From: Nocardia spumae
Lineage (GTDB): Bacteria > Actinomycetota > Actinomycetes > Mycobacteriales > Mycobacteriaceae
DNA: 64,000 nt
Reading direction: 5' to 3'
Assembly: GCF_020733635.1 (NCBI RefSeq)
Contig: NZ_JAJFZL010000001.1
Span: 6,200,001-6,264,000 of the forward strand
The position numbers and the translations under genes are program-made. Under the pieces are notes generated by a model. The model made no database searches and was not told where the DNA came from. It saw only the letters and a list, made by a program, of their open reading frames with translations. Shown here one piece after another: positions 16,859 through 27,000 of this stretch; the stretch's first letter is position 1, and each line of letters begins with the position of its first letter.

Positions 16859-17610
16859 CTCGCGGTCTCCAGCTCGGCGGCGAGCAGTTCGGCGATACCC
16901 TCGACCTGGTCGTGCAGATAGAAATGCCCGCCGTCGAACATCTCGACGGCGAGATCTCCGGTGGTATGCCGCTGCCATCCGTAGAGCTCGCCCATGGTGA
17001 CGAAGTCGTCGTCACTGCCGCCCATCGCCTGGATCGGGGCCCGCACCCGCACATCCCGCGCGCACGAATAGCGGTCGAAGGCCGCGTAATCGGCCTTCAG
17101 GACCGGCAGTGCCATCGTCATCAGATCGCGGTTGCCGAGCACATCGGCGCCGGTGCCCTGGAGCCCGACGAGATGGTCGAGCAGTTGCTCGTCCTCGGTC
17201 GGGTGGTTGGGCATATCGGCTACCCGCGACGGTGCGACGGCGCCGGAGACGGCGAGCAGTCGCACCGGCACACCGGCCGCCTCGGCCAGCCGGGCGAATT
17301 CGAAGGCCACGATCGAGCCCATGCTGTGCCCGAAGACGGTGATGGGCTCGCCGCGATGGAACGGAGAGCGGATGAACTCGTCGAACGCTCCGGCGGCGAA
17401 CTCCGGCAGGGTTTGCGGGGCGACCTCACGGGCCCGGTCCTGACGGCCCGGATACTGCAGGACCACGACATCGAAATTCTCCCGCAGCTGCTTGGAGAAC
17501 GGCCGGTAGGTCGAGGCGCCCCCGCCCGCGTGCGGACAGATCACCAGCGGCGCGGCGGCGGCCGCCCGAGGCTTGTGGAACTGTCGGATCCAACCGGGTG
17601 TTGTTGCCAT
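16855..17610 (-). CDS. Type II thioesterase of the siderophore pathway (MbtT-like)
   Basis: This 251-residue alpha/beta hydrolase belongs to the GrsT/TEII family. It shows GHSMG (nucleophile Ser96), an early CPHAGGG loop and a C-terminal GGHFYL with the catalytic His. Such enzymes clear mis-primed or stalled acyl groups from carrier domains rather than release product. It is the lead gene of TE-KS-PKS, with an iron box about 195 bp upstream. I chose the ATG at 17610, which has an agagag sequence at better spacing than the ATG three codons earlier. The family role predicts that its loss lowers rather than abolishes siderophore output. Confidence 0.92.
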   Translation of the reverse strand: MATTPGWIRQFHKPRAAAAAPLVICPHAGGGASTYRPFSKQLRENFDVVVLQYPGRQDRAREVAPQTLPEFAAGAFDEFIRSPFHRGEPITVFGHSMGSIVAFEFARLAEAAGVPVRLLAVSGAVAPSRVADMPNHPTEDEQLLDHLVGLQGTGADVLGNRDLMTMALPVLKADYAAFDRYSCARDVRVRAPIQAMGGSDDDFVTMGELYGWQRHTTGDLAVEMFDGGHFYLHDQVEGIAELLAAELETAR

Positions 17611-17804
17611 ATCACACATCTCTCTTCACAAGGACTGCCGGCTCGGCCCGGGCCCACGCATCGGCATGCGGGCGCCGGCGGGACGGTCCGGCACCGCCCG
17701 GCCGTTGGCATCGGCCGGAACCGCCTCGGACGTCGCGCGGGCGCCCAACTGTTTGCACCCCAAGGGCATTCGATGTGCGCTGGGCGACACAGCGACTCCC
17801 TTAG

Positions 17805-17823
17805 ATAGGTGAGGCAAACCTAA
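17805..17823 (-). promoter_or_regulatory. Iron box of the thioesterase-KS-PKS unit
   Basis: Ataggtgaggcaaacctaa matches 16 of 19 consensus positions. It lies in the 269-bp gap between the end of the NRPS gene and the thioesterase start, and so splits the left half of the biosynthetic genes into two transcription units. Confidence 0.78.
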
Positions 17824-17879
17824 TATACCCGAGGGTGATCTACCCGGACAGGGGTGGTCGGCCGGGCCGGACCACCGGA

Positions 17880-20800
17880 TCACTGCCACATCCGCCTCAT
17901 CACCAACAGGCCCTGGTCCTCGTCGCCGAGCACCGCGGCCGCGTCGATCCGCTGATCCGGGGCGTCCGCGATGGCGCGCAGGGTGTTGGAGAAGGCGGTT
18001 TCGATGATGCGGGCGTCGTCGTCCTCGAACGCGTCCTCGGCGTAGAAGATCGCCGCCTGCACCGAATCGCTGGGGAGCAGCGAGTTGGCCGGAAAGATCA
18101 TCAGCAACAGCGCGTTATCGGTCGCTCCCGCGCCCTCGAACGAGGCCAGCTCCAGCCCCGCGCTGCCGAGCAGGCCCTCGAGTTCCTTCCGTCCGGGCGG
18201 GTAGGACTCGAAGACGAACATGGTGTCGAACAGCTTGCGGCTGCCGGCGGCACGCAGCGCCGAGGTCAACGGATAGCTGTGGTACTCCATCAGTTCCATG
18301 CGCCGGGACTGGACCTCGCTCAGATGCTCGCGCCAGGTGCGGGCGCCGGAGAAGCCGATCACCGCCGGAATGATGTTGGCGAAGCAGCCGATGGCGTTGT
18401 CGACCTCGTCGAGATCGGCCGGACGTCCGGAGACCGCCTCACCGAAGACAGTGGTCTCCGCACCCGCCACGTAGCGCAGCGCATTCGCCCACGCCAGCTG
18501 GCACACCACACTGAAGGTGGTACCCACCTCGGAAGCCAGCACGGTGAGCCGTTCCACCAACTCGTCGTCGATGGCGAACGAACGCTCGCACGGAATGCCG
18601 TCACTGCCCGGTCCCCGGCCGGGCGCGACGAGGCAAGGCCGCACGCCTTCGAGCACCGGCTGCCAGGCCGCCTCCACCGCCTCCCGTTCGGCCTCGACCA
18701 TGGTCAGGAACTTCCCGAAGGTCTCCGGAGTCGCGATCGGATCCGCTCCCGCGACGGCATATTCGGCGAACACCTCACGCGCCACGAGCTGTCCGGACCA
18801 CCCGTCGAGCAGCATGTGGTGCATGGTCAGCACCACGGTGTGCACATCGCCGGGCATATGCGCCACGGTGACCCGGGTCAGCGGTCCACGGGCCAGGTCG
18901 AACTGCTCGGCCTGGTCGGCCCGATAGAACTCGTGCAGCCGCTCGGTCGCGTCCGGCACGCTCGTCAGATCGATCTCACGCACCGGAATCGGCATATGCC
19001 CGGCCACGATCGCGTACGGCCTGCCCGCGTGTGACACCGACAGTGTCACACGCAGATTCGGATACCGGTTCAGGACCGTGTCGAAGGCGCGCCCCAGCCG
19101 CGCCACCTCCAGCTCGCCGCGCACCCCGATCAGGGTCTGCACGTTGTAGACGTCGCGAGCGCCGGCGCTCAACGCGGTCAGGTACAGCCCCGCCTGCATC
19201 GGCGCGAGCGGGTACACGTCCTCGTATTCGCCGTAGATATCGCGCCAGCGGTCCAGATCGAGCTGAGTCGGACCCACGGCGAGCACATCGCTGGGGCTCA
19301 GCCGGCGCATCTGGTCGTCGCGCACCGCCTTCGCCAGTTCGGCCAGCCCCGATTCCCAGAGCCCGGCCACTTCGCGCACATCGTCCTCGGACAGCGGCCC
19401 GGCCGGGAAGCGGAAGGACGCCTGCAGAGTCACCCGCTCGCCCTCGGTCAGGGCCACGGTGTTGATGTCGAGCAGCGCCGGAGCGGGCATGGAAGGATTC
19501 GCGTGACCTCCCATGTAGCCGAATTCCGGTGCCGCCGAGAAGTTCTCGACGCACTCCTCGGAGCCCGCCGCGGCGAACCGGCCCATGTAGTTGAAGCTGA
19601 TCTGCGGCGTGCGGTGCCGTGCGAGGGCGGGGCGGGTGTCGGCGTTGAGCCAGCGCAACAGACCCCAGCCGATACCGGATTCGGGCACCGCCAGCAGCTG
19701 TTCCTTCACCGCCTTGACCGCCGACTCCACCTCGGAGCCGCCGCTGACGTCGAGGTTCACCGGATAGGTGGTGGTGAACCAGCCCACGGTGTTGGCCAGA
19801 TCCACTCCGGCGAACAGTGTTTCGACGCGGCCGTGCCGCTCCATGGTCAGCGACACCGTCGCGGCGTCGGATTCGCGGCGCTGCCGGAACCGGTGCACCG
19901 CCACCGCCAGCGAGGCGACCTGGATGTCGAGGAAATCGCAACCGAATGCCGTAGTGGCCGTGGTCATCAGGAAGGCGGTGTCGTCGGAGTCCAGCGACGT
20001 GGTGATCTCGCGCACCGTGGCGACGGTGTCCACCGCGGGATCCAGTTCGCGGCTGCCGAGCGGCGGATCCACGCCCTCGGCCGCGGCGGTCCAGTACGGC
20101 AGGGTGTCGAGCACGCTGTCGGCGGTGGCCAGTCCGGCCAGACTGGTGTTCCAGGTCTTCACCGATGTTCCCGATTCCGCTGCCGCCCCGGGGTTCTCCC
20201 ACAGCTGGCGCAGATCGTCGTGGATGACGCGCCACGAGACGCCGTCCACCACCAGATGGTGGATCACCAGCAGCAGCCGGCCCTGGGCACCCGCGTCCGA
20301 TCGCACCCAGATCGCCGCGACCATCCGCCCGGCCGCCGGGTCGAGCAGTTCACTGCCGTGGCGAAGTTGTTCGCGCAGTCGCGAACCCGCCTGCCGATTC
20401 CACTCCGCGGCGGGCACGACGATCTCGGTGAGCGTCGGTGCGGGGACCTGCTCGTCCGCGCCCGGGATGTAGTAGGCGGTATGCCCGTCGGGATCGGTGG
20501 CCAGCCGGGCTCGCAGCATCGGGTGCCGGTCCACCAGGGCCGCGACCACGGCGGTGACCCGGTCCCGTGTGCTGTGCGGCGGCGTCACCACCGCGGTGGC
20601 CTGGCTGTAGGCGCTGTGTTCGGGTGCGGTCTCGGCGAGCACGGTGGCGATCGGATTGAGCGGAATCCAGCCGGTCGCGGCACCGACCTCGGCCAGTGCC
20701 GGGGCGCCGCCCGCGACGATCGGCTCGGCCGCCGCCGCGATGCGCGCGATCGTGCGTGCGTCGAACAGCGCGCTGGTGGTGATGAGCAGTCCGCGCTTCT

Positions 20801-23800
20801 TCAGCGCCGACGCCATCCGGATGGCGGTGATGGAATCGCCGCCCAGCGCGAGGAAGTCGTCGTCGGCGGCCAATGCGGTGGTCTCGGCGATACCGAGTAC
20901 CTGGCGCACCGCGTCGGCGACGCCGCGTTCGGCCTCGTCGCGCAGCGCACGACCCCGGCCGGTGCTGCCACCGAGATCCGGCGCCGGCAGTGCGCGCCGA
21001 TCCAGTTTGCCGTTGGCGGTCAGCGGTAGCTCGTCGAGCCGGACCAGTGCCGACGGGATCATGTACTCCGGAAGTCGCCGCGAAAGATACGACGTGATCC
21101 GATCGGCGTCCGCGCCTGCGGTGGCGAACTCCGAATCGGCTTCGGGCACGTAGTAGGCCACCAGTGCGAGATCGCCCGCGCTCTGCGGCGCGGTCACCGC
21201 CACCGCCGAGGCGATACCCGGCATCCGGCGCAGCACGGTGCCGATCTCACCCAGTTCGATACGGTGGCCGCGCACCTTGACCTGATCGTCGACGCGGCCC
21301 AGATATTCCATGCGGCCCTGCGAATTCCAGCGCACGATATCGCCGGTGCGATACATCCGCGCTCCGGGCTCGCCGGCGAAGGGGCAGGCCACGAAGGCCG
21401 CGGCGCTCAAATCGGGGCGGCGATGATAGCCGCGGGCCAGCTGCACACCGCCGAGGTAGAGCTCACCGACCACGCCGGGCGGCACTTGCCGCAGGCGCTC
21501 ATCGAGCACGTAGACCGACGAATTCCATTCGGGCGCACCGATGAGCGCGGAGCGGATGGCGTCCTCGTGCGGATCGATACCGGCGAAGTCCTCGTGCATG
21601 AGGTCCATCGCACCCTCGGTCGGGCCGTACAGCCCGAGAACCGTGCCGCCGAAGAAGCGGCTCGATTCCTCGACCAGCGCCGGCGGCACCGATTCACCGC
21701 CCAGGTACACGTAGCGCATCGACCGCAGCCGGGCCGGATCCGGGCCGGCGTCGATGAAGGCGCGAACCACACTGGGCACCAGCGAGATCTGCGTGATCCG
21801 GTGCCGATGGATGATCCCGGCCAGCGCTTCCACATCCGCCTGCCACCAGTCCGGCGGGGGCAGCACGGTCGCCGAGCCGGTGCACAGCGCGTTCACCAGT
21901 TCGAAGACCGAGACGTCGAAGCCGATCGGCGCCTTCTGCAGGATGCGCTCCTCGCCGAACTCCAGATAGTCCCGCATCCACTGCACGTGGTTGGTGACGC
22001 CGCGCTGATGAACGATGACGCCCTTGGGGCGGCCGGTGGTTCCGGAGGTGTAGAGCAGATAGGCGGCGTCGAGAGGGTGGATCGGCCGCGGCGGCAGAAC
22101 CGGTGGCAGCTCGGCGCCGTCGCCGGCGGCCAGTTCCGCGACGACCGCCGGATCGGCGAGATCCACTGTCGGAACGGTGATCTCGACGCTCGGACCCTCG
22201 GCCGCCGACACCAGCAGCAAGGTGGGCTCGGCGTCGTCGAGCATGTATTCGACGCGATCGATCGGATAACTGGGATCCACCGGGAAATAGACCGCGCCGA
22301 CGCGCTGTACGGCCGCGAAGGCGATCGGCAGCCGCTCACTGCGCTCGGCGTAGACCCCGACCCGATCACCCGGGCGCACACCGCGTGCCAGCAGCAGCCG
22401 CGCGAGCTCGTCGACCCGGCGATCGAATTCGCGATAGGTCAACTCGAGATCGCCGAACACCACCGCGGTCCGATCCGGATACCGCGCGGTGGCCGCGCGG
22501 ATCATCGCGTCGATGGAGTCGGCCTCGATATCCACCACGGAGCCGTGCGACCACGCGGACAGCGCGGTGCGATCGGACCGCGACAGCGTCGTCAGCTCGG
22601 TGATCGGCCGATCCGCGGTGGCCGCGGCGAGTACCTGGTCGATGTACTCGTGCAGCCGGTCGATGGTCGCGGCGTCGAAAAGATCGGTGCGGTAGGTGAT
22701 CTGCACATCGGTGCGATCGACGTGCATGAACGTCTCGACCACCAGCGGCAGTAGCGCGGCGCCGTTGTGCATCAGCTCCCAGCTGGTGACGACGCCCGGA
22801 AGCTGTGGACCGTCGATCTTCTGATGCAGGAACAGCACCATGGTGTCGAACAGGTTCGAGCCGACGTTGCCGGTGGCCGCGTTGACCGCGCGCACGATGC
22901 CTTCCTGCGGGAAGTGCTTGTGGCCGAACCCGTCGGTGATCACCCCGCGCACCTGTGCCACCAGTTCGGCGACGGACACCTCTCCCTCGGCGGCGATTCG
23001 CAGCGGAAGCATATTGCTGAGGTTGCCGATCAGCAGCTCCATGCCGGATTCCTCGCGGTTGGCCACGGTGGTGCCGATCACCATGTCGGCGCGGCCGGTC
23101 ATCTGTCGCAGCGCGAGGTAGTAGGCGGACAGGAACACCGAGAACGGCGTGGTGCGCAACTGTGCGGTCAGTTGGCGCAGGGCGGCGTCGGCGCGCTCGC
23201 TCAGCGGCTTGTCGGAACGCTCGCCGCGTTCGGTGACCGCGACCGGACGACGATCGTAGGGCAGCGCCAGTTCGGGCAGCTCGTCACCGAAGCGGCTCTG
23301 CCAGAAGCGAATATCCTCGTCGTGATCGTCGGCGGCGAAGCGGTCGGCCTCCCACTCGGCGAAGTCGGCCACCTGCAATCGCAGCGGTTCGGCCTCGACC
23401 CGGCCGGTGCGGGCCTGCCGGTAGAACGTCTCCACATCGCGCGAGAGCGCCGGCAGCGTCATACCGTCCCACGCGATGTGCTGAATGACCACGATCGCGA
23501 CCAGTTCAGTGGCCCGCACCCGGGCGAAGGTGACACGCAGCGACGATTCGGCGGTCAGATCGAAACTCTCGCGGGCCGCGGTCTCGGTGAGCTCGCGCAC
23601 CCGCGCGCGCGCCGCCTCGGCCCCCGCCGCGGACAGATCCACCTCGCGCAGCCGGGGCGCCAGCTCGGCGTGGATCCGCTGATAGGGCTCGCCGTCGTCA
23701 TCGGTGTGATAGGTGGTGCGCAGGACCTCGTGCCGACGCACCAGCGCCTCGAACGCCACGTGCAACGCGCGGGTGTCGACCTCGCCGGAGAAGGTCAGCG

Positions 23801-23984
23801 CCAGGCACAAGTTGTAGGCGGTGCTACCGGGCGAGATCTGCTGGTGCGCCCAGACGTAGCGCTGCCCGAACGACAGCGGCGCCCGCTCGGGATCTCGCCG
23901 GACCGGCACCGCGGCGGCGGTGGCCAATCCTTCCTCGGCGAGCCGAGCCGCCATCGCTGCCTGCAGGTCTTCGAGCGAACGCAT
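17880..23984 (-). CDS. Siderophore NRPS, C-A-T-E-C (MbtE-like lysine module with added E)
   Basis: This protein of about 2034 residues has the order condensation (about 40-470; QHIAWDG), adenylation (about 490-1000; LYTSGTTGRPKG), carrier (LGGDS), epimerisation (HHLVVDGVSW, FNYMGRF, VGWFTTTYPV) and a terminal condensation domain (HHMLLDGWSG, about 1580-2030). No thioesterase follows. It probably loads a (hydroxy)lysine, condenses it with the salicyl-oxazoline from the preceding NRPS and epimerises it. The last C domain could then form the ester with the PKS-made beta-hydroxy acid. My hand reading of the A-domain specificity residues (D-V-F-S-Y-G-L-M-D) is not a firm assignment. It starts 42 bp after the MbtB-like gene; the ATG at 23984 was preferred to a TTG four codons upstream. 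Confidence 0.92.
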   Translation of the reverse strand: MRSLEDLQAAMAARLAEEGLATAAAVPVRRDPERAPLSFGQRYVWAHQQISPGSTAYNLCLALTFSGEVDTRALHVAFEALVRRHEVLRTTYHTDDDGEPYQRIHAELAPRLREVDLSAAGAEAARARVRELTETAARESFDLTAESSLRVTFARVRATELVAIVVIQHIAWDGMTLPALSRDVETFYRQARTGRVEAEPLRLQVADFAEWEADRFAADDHDEDIRFWQSRFGDELPELALPYDRRPVAVTERGERSDKPLSERADAALRQLTAQLRTTPFSVFLSAYYLALRQMTGRADMVIGTTVANREESGMELLIGNLSNMLPLRIAAEGEVSVAELVAQVRGVITDGFGHKHFPQEGIVRAVNAATGNVGSNLFDTMVLFLHQKIDGPQLPGVVTSWELMHNGAALLPLVVETFMHVDRTDVQITYRTDLFDAATIDRLHEYIDQVLAAATADRPITELTTLSRSDRTALSAWSHGSVVDIEADSIDAMIRAATARYPDRTAVVFGDLELTYREFDRRVDELARLLLARGVRPGDRVGVYAERSERLPIAFAAVQRVGAVYFPVDPSYPIDRVEYMLDDAEPTLLLVSAAEGPSVEITVPTVDLADPAVVAELAAGDGAELPPVLPPRPIHPLDAAYLLYTSGTTGRPKGVIVHQRGVTNHVQWMRDYLEFGEERILQKAPIGFDVSVFELVNALCTGSATVLPPPDWWQADVEALAGIIHRHRITQISLVPSVVRAFIDAGPDPARLRSMRYVYLGGESVPPALVEESSRFFGGTVLGLYGPTEGAMDLMHEDFAGIDPHEDAIRSALIGAPEWNSSVYVLDERLRQVPPGVVGELYLGGVQLARGYHRRPDLSAAAFVACPFAGEPGARMYRTGDIVRWNSQGRMEYLGRVDDQVKVRGHRIELGEIGTVLRRMPGIASAVAVTAPQSAGDLALVAYYVPEADSEFATAGADADRITSYLSRRLPEYMIPSALVRLDELPLTANGKLDRRALPAPDLGGSTGRGRALRDEAERGVADAVRQVLGIAETTALAADDDFLALGGDSITAIRMASALKKRGLLITTSALFDARTIARIAAAAEPIVAGGAPALAEVGAATGWIPLNPIATVLAETAPEHSAYSQATAVVTPPHSTRDRVTAVVAALVDRHPMLRARLATDPDGHTAYYIPGADEQVPAPTLTEIVVPAAEWNRQAGSRLREQLRHGSELLDPAAGRMVAAIWVRSDAGAQGRLLLVIHHLVVDGVSWRVIHDDLRQLWENPGAAAESGTSVKTWNTSLAGLATADSVLDTLPYWTAAAEGVDPPLGSRELDPAVDTVATVREITTSLDSDDTAFLMTTATTAFGCDFLDIQVASLAVAVHRFRQRRESDAATVSLTMERHGRVETLFAGVDLANTVGWFTTTYPVNLDVSGGSEVESAVKAVKEQLLAVPESGIGWGLLRWLNADTRPALARHRTPQISFNYMGRFAAAGSEECVENFSAAPEFGYMGGHANPSMPAPALLDINTVALTEGERVTLQASFRFPAGPLSEDDVREVAGLWESGLAELAKAVRDDQMRRLSPSDVLAVGPTQLDLDRWRDIYGEYEDVYPLAPMQAGLYLTALSAGARDVYNVQTLIGVRGELEVARLGRAFDTVLNRYPNLRVTLSVSHAGRPYAIVAGHMPIPVREIDLTSVPDATERLHEFYRADQAEQFDLARGPLTRVTVAHMPGDVHTVVLTMHHMLLDGWSGQLVAREVFAEYAVAGADPIATPETFGKFLTMVEAEREAVEAAWQPVLEGVRPCLVAPGRGPGSDGIPCERSFAIDDELVERLTVLASEVGTTFSVVCQLAWANALRYVAGAETTVFGEAVSGRPADLDEVDNAIGCFANIIPAVIGFSGARTWREHLSEVQSRRMELMEYHSYPLTSALRAAGSRKLFDTMFVFESYPPGRKELEGLLGSAGLELASFEGAGATDNALLLMIFPANSLLPSDSVQAAIFYAEDAFEDDDARIIETAFSNTLRAIADAPDQRIDAAAVLGDEDQGLLVMRRMWQ

Positions 23985-24026
23985 GTGACGAACCAATCTG
24001 TGTACGACGAGAAATCCGGACCGCGA

Positions 24027-27000
24027 TCAGCGTCCGCTACCGGCGAGCGCCGAATCCGCTTGCGGCACTTCGACCTCGGCGAGCTCGAGCAGGATTCGCG
24101 AGACCCGCGCGAGCCGACCGGGTGTGGTTTCGGCGGCGAGCAGCCCCGCGCTGATGCGCCGCACCGTGCGGCCGCCGAAAACCTCGGTGACACCGAACTT
24201 CTCGACCGCCAGCAGGCCGCGCACCGTGGCGGTGAGGGTGGTGGCCAGAATCGAGTTGCCGCCGATTTCGAAGAAGTCGGTCTCCACTCCCACGCTCTCG
24301 ACACCGAGAATCTGTGCCGCGATATACGCCACCGCCGCCTCGACCTCGTTCGCGGGGGCGACGAATTCCGATGCCGCCGTCGGCGATCCGCTGTCGAGAC
24401 CGCGCTTGATCGCCGCCCGGTCGAATTTGCCGTTGGGGGTGAGCGGAATGGTGTCGAGAACGTCGATGAGCTCCGGAATCATGTGCGCGGGAAGGAGGTC
24501 GCGCAGTCGCTCGCGCAGCTCGCCGCCGGTGGTTCCCGGTGCGCTGACCGCGGCGGCCAGCCGGCCGGAGTCCGTGACCAGCGCCACGGCCTGCCGCACC
24601 TCCGGCAGCGTGGTCAGCGCGGATTCGACCTCACCGAGTTCCACCCGGTAACCGCGGATCTTGACCTGGTGGTCGGCGCGGCCGAGGAAGTCCACGGTGC
24701 CATCGGGCAGGTAGCGGGCGAGATCGCCGGTGCGGTACCAGCGCACCCCGTCCGCCTCCGTGAAACGCTGCGCGGTGCGCTCGGGATCGCCGCGGTAGCC
24801 GTCGGCGATACTCGTTCCGCCGAGCCACAATTCGCCGGCCACCCAGTCCGGGCAGTCCTCCCCGCGCTCGTTGACCACCCGCATCCGCACGTTGGCCAGC
24901 GGGGTGCCGTAGGGCACGCTCGACCGGTCGGCGGGGAAATCGTCGGTGACCTCGCAGACCGTGGAGTGGATCGCCGCCTCGGTGGCGCCGCCGAGACCGG
25001 CGAAGCGCAGGCCGGGAACGAGGGCACGCAGGCGGTGCCCCAGATCGGTCCCGACCCGATCACCACCGGTGATCACCAGCCGCAGCGAGCGCAACTGCGC
25101 GGCGGCGCTACCCATGACGGCGGGAGCGGCTCCCCCCGTGGTCGCGCGAGCCGCCGCCTCCGGTAGCGTCGCTCCGGCCACGGTGTCGAGCAGCATGCCG
25201 ATCAGGCCGGGCGCGCAGTTGAGCACGGAGACACCGTGTTCGGCGATCAGCCGTGCCCAGCCCTGGGCGTCGCGCTCGATGCCGGCGTCCACGCAGACCA
25301 GGGCGCCACCGACGGCGAGCGGGGCGAAGATGTCGTACACCGATAGATCGAACTCCAGCGACGACAGGCCGAGCAGGCGATCGTCGGCGCCGAGCCCGAA
25401 GTGCGCGGCGAGCGCGTCGATGGTGTTGGCGGCAGCGCGGTGGCTGACCTCGACTCCCTTCGGTTCGCCGGTGGATCCGGACGTGAACAGCACGTAGGCG
25501 ATGCTGTCGGGCGATGCGGAGTGCGCGTGCTCGAGTTTCGGCCCGGTGAGCGCGGTCGTCAGGTCGATCGCCGTGACCTCGCCGGGCAACTCGGCCGGGG
25601 AGTCGACGAGGGCGACCCGTGCGCCGGCGCGGGCCAGAATGCGATCCCGGCGCGCGGCGGGCTGCCCGGTGCCGATCGGCACATAGCTGGCACCGGCGGC
25701 CAGCACCCCCAGGACGGCGGGAATCTGCCGGTGGCCCTTGCCGATCACGACCGCGACGGTATCGCCGGGACGCACACCCGCATCGGTGAGCGCGTGGCCC
25801 ACGGCCAGTGCCTGATCGGACAGCTCGCCGTAGCCACTCGCACCGCCGTCGGACCACAGCAGCGCGGGCCGCCGCGGATCCTGTTGCGCGTGTGCGAAGA
25901 ACGCGTCGTGCAGGGTGCGCTGCCCCAGATCCACCGCGGTGTCGTTGACCTTCGCCCGCACCGCGGCCTGTTCGGCCGGTAGCGCGATGGACAGCGGAGC
26001 GTTCCAGTCCGCGCCGGGTTCGACCAGGGCCAGCAGCAGCCGGCGGAATTCGGCGAACATCGCCTCCACCACGCCCTCGGGCATGGCGTCGCGACGCACA
26101 TCCCAGTTCACCAGCAGGCCCCCGGCCAGCTCGGCCACCTGGGCGTCCAGATCCACCTGCGGGCCCTGCGAGAGCACCCACACCGGCGCACCGAACAGGC
26201 GAGTCACAGTGTCGGCGAACAACTCACCGAGGTTCAGGCCGGAGGTGAAGACCACCGACGGGGTCACCGGCGCACCGCGCGACCGGCCCAGATCGCGCAG
26301 CACGTCCAGGCCCTCGTAGGTGGAATGGACCGCGCACGTGTGCAATTCGCGCTGTAGCCGCTTGGCACGCGCGACCGCCGACTCCGGGGTGCGGGCGTCG
26401 ACGTCCACGAGGACCGAATTGGTGAAATCGCCCACCACACGGTCGATATCGTCGTGGAAGGGCTCCCGATCGAACAGCGGCACGTTCAGCAGGAAGCGCT
26501 GGTGCGCCGACCAGCGCGCGATCGCCTCGGAGAAGACGGTGGCCAGGGTGACCGCGGGGGTGACGCCGTGGCTGTGCGCGACCTTGTTCAGCTGCGCCTT
26601 GGCCTCGGGTGGGAACCAGTGGTGCAGGCGGATACTGCGGGCCGGATCGCCGCGCTCGTCCTCGGGGACGACGGGCAGGGCGGGGATATCGGGCAAATCG
26701 GCGAGCCGTTCGCGCCACCAGGCCCGTGCGGCCGAATTGTCCGGCGCGGTGCGCTGTTTGGTGTCGAGATAGTCGCGGAAGGTGTAGCCGATCGCATCCG
26801 CCGGTTCGGCATCGGTCTCGTAGCACGTGGCCAGATCGTCCAGGATGCGACGGTAGCTCTGCGCGTCGCCGGCGAGCATATCGACGTCGACGTGGACGCG
26901 ATGGGCATTGCCGGGCAGCAGAGTGAGAGTGATGTCGATGACCTCACCGGCCTCGACGTCCATCCGCTGATGGCTCTTCTCGTGACGCAGCCGTTCCAGT

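Noticed and set aside
17835..19034. 399-codon plus-strand frame opposite the end of the large NRPS
   Set aside because: Shadow of the terminal condensation domain; no family resemblance.
22767..25166. 799-codon plus-strand open frame spanning the junction of two NRPS genes
   Set aside because: Antisense to conserved domains, translation looks random (His/Gln/Gly/Arg-rich), no ribosome site.
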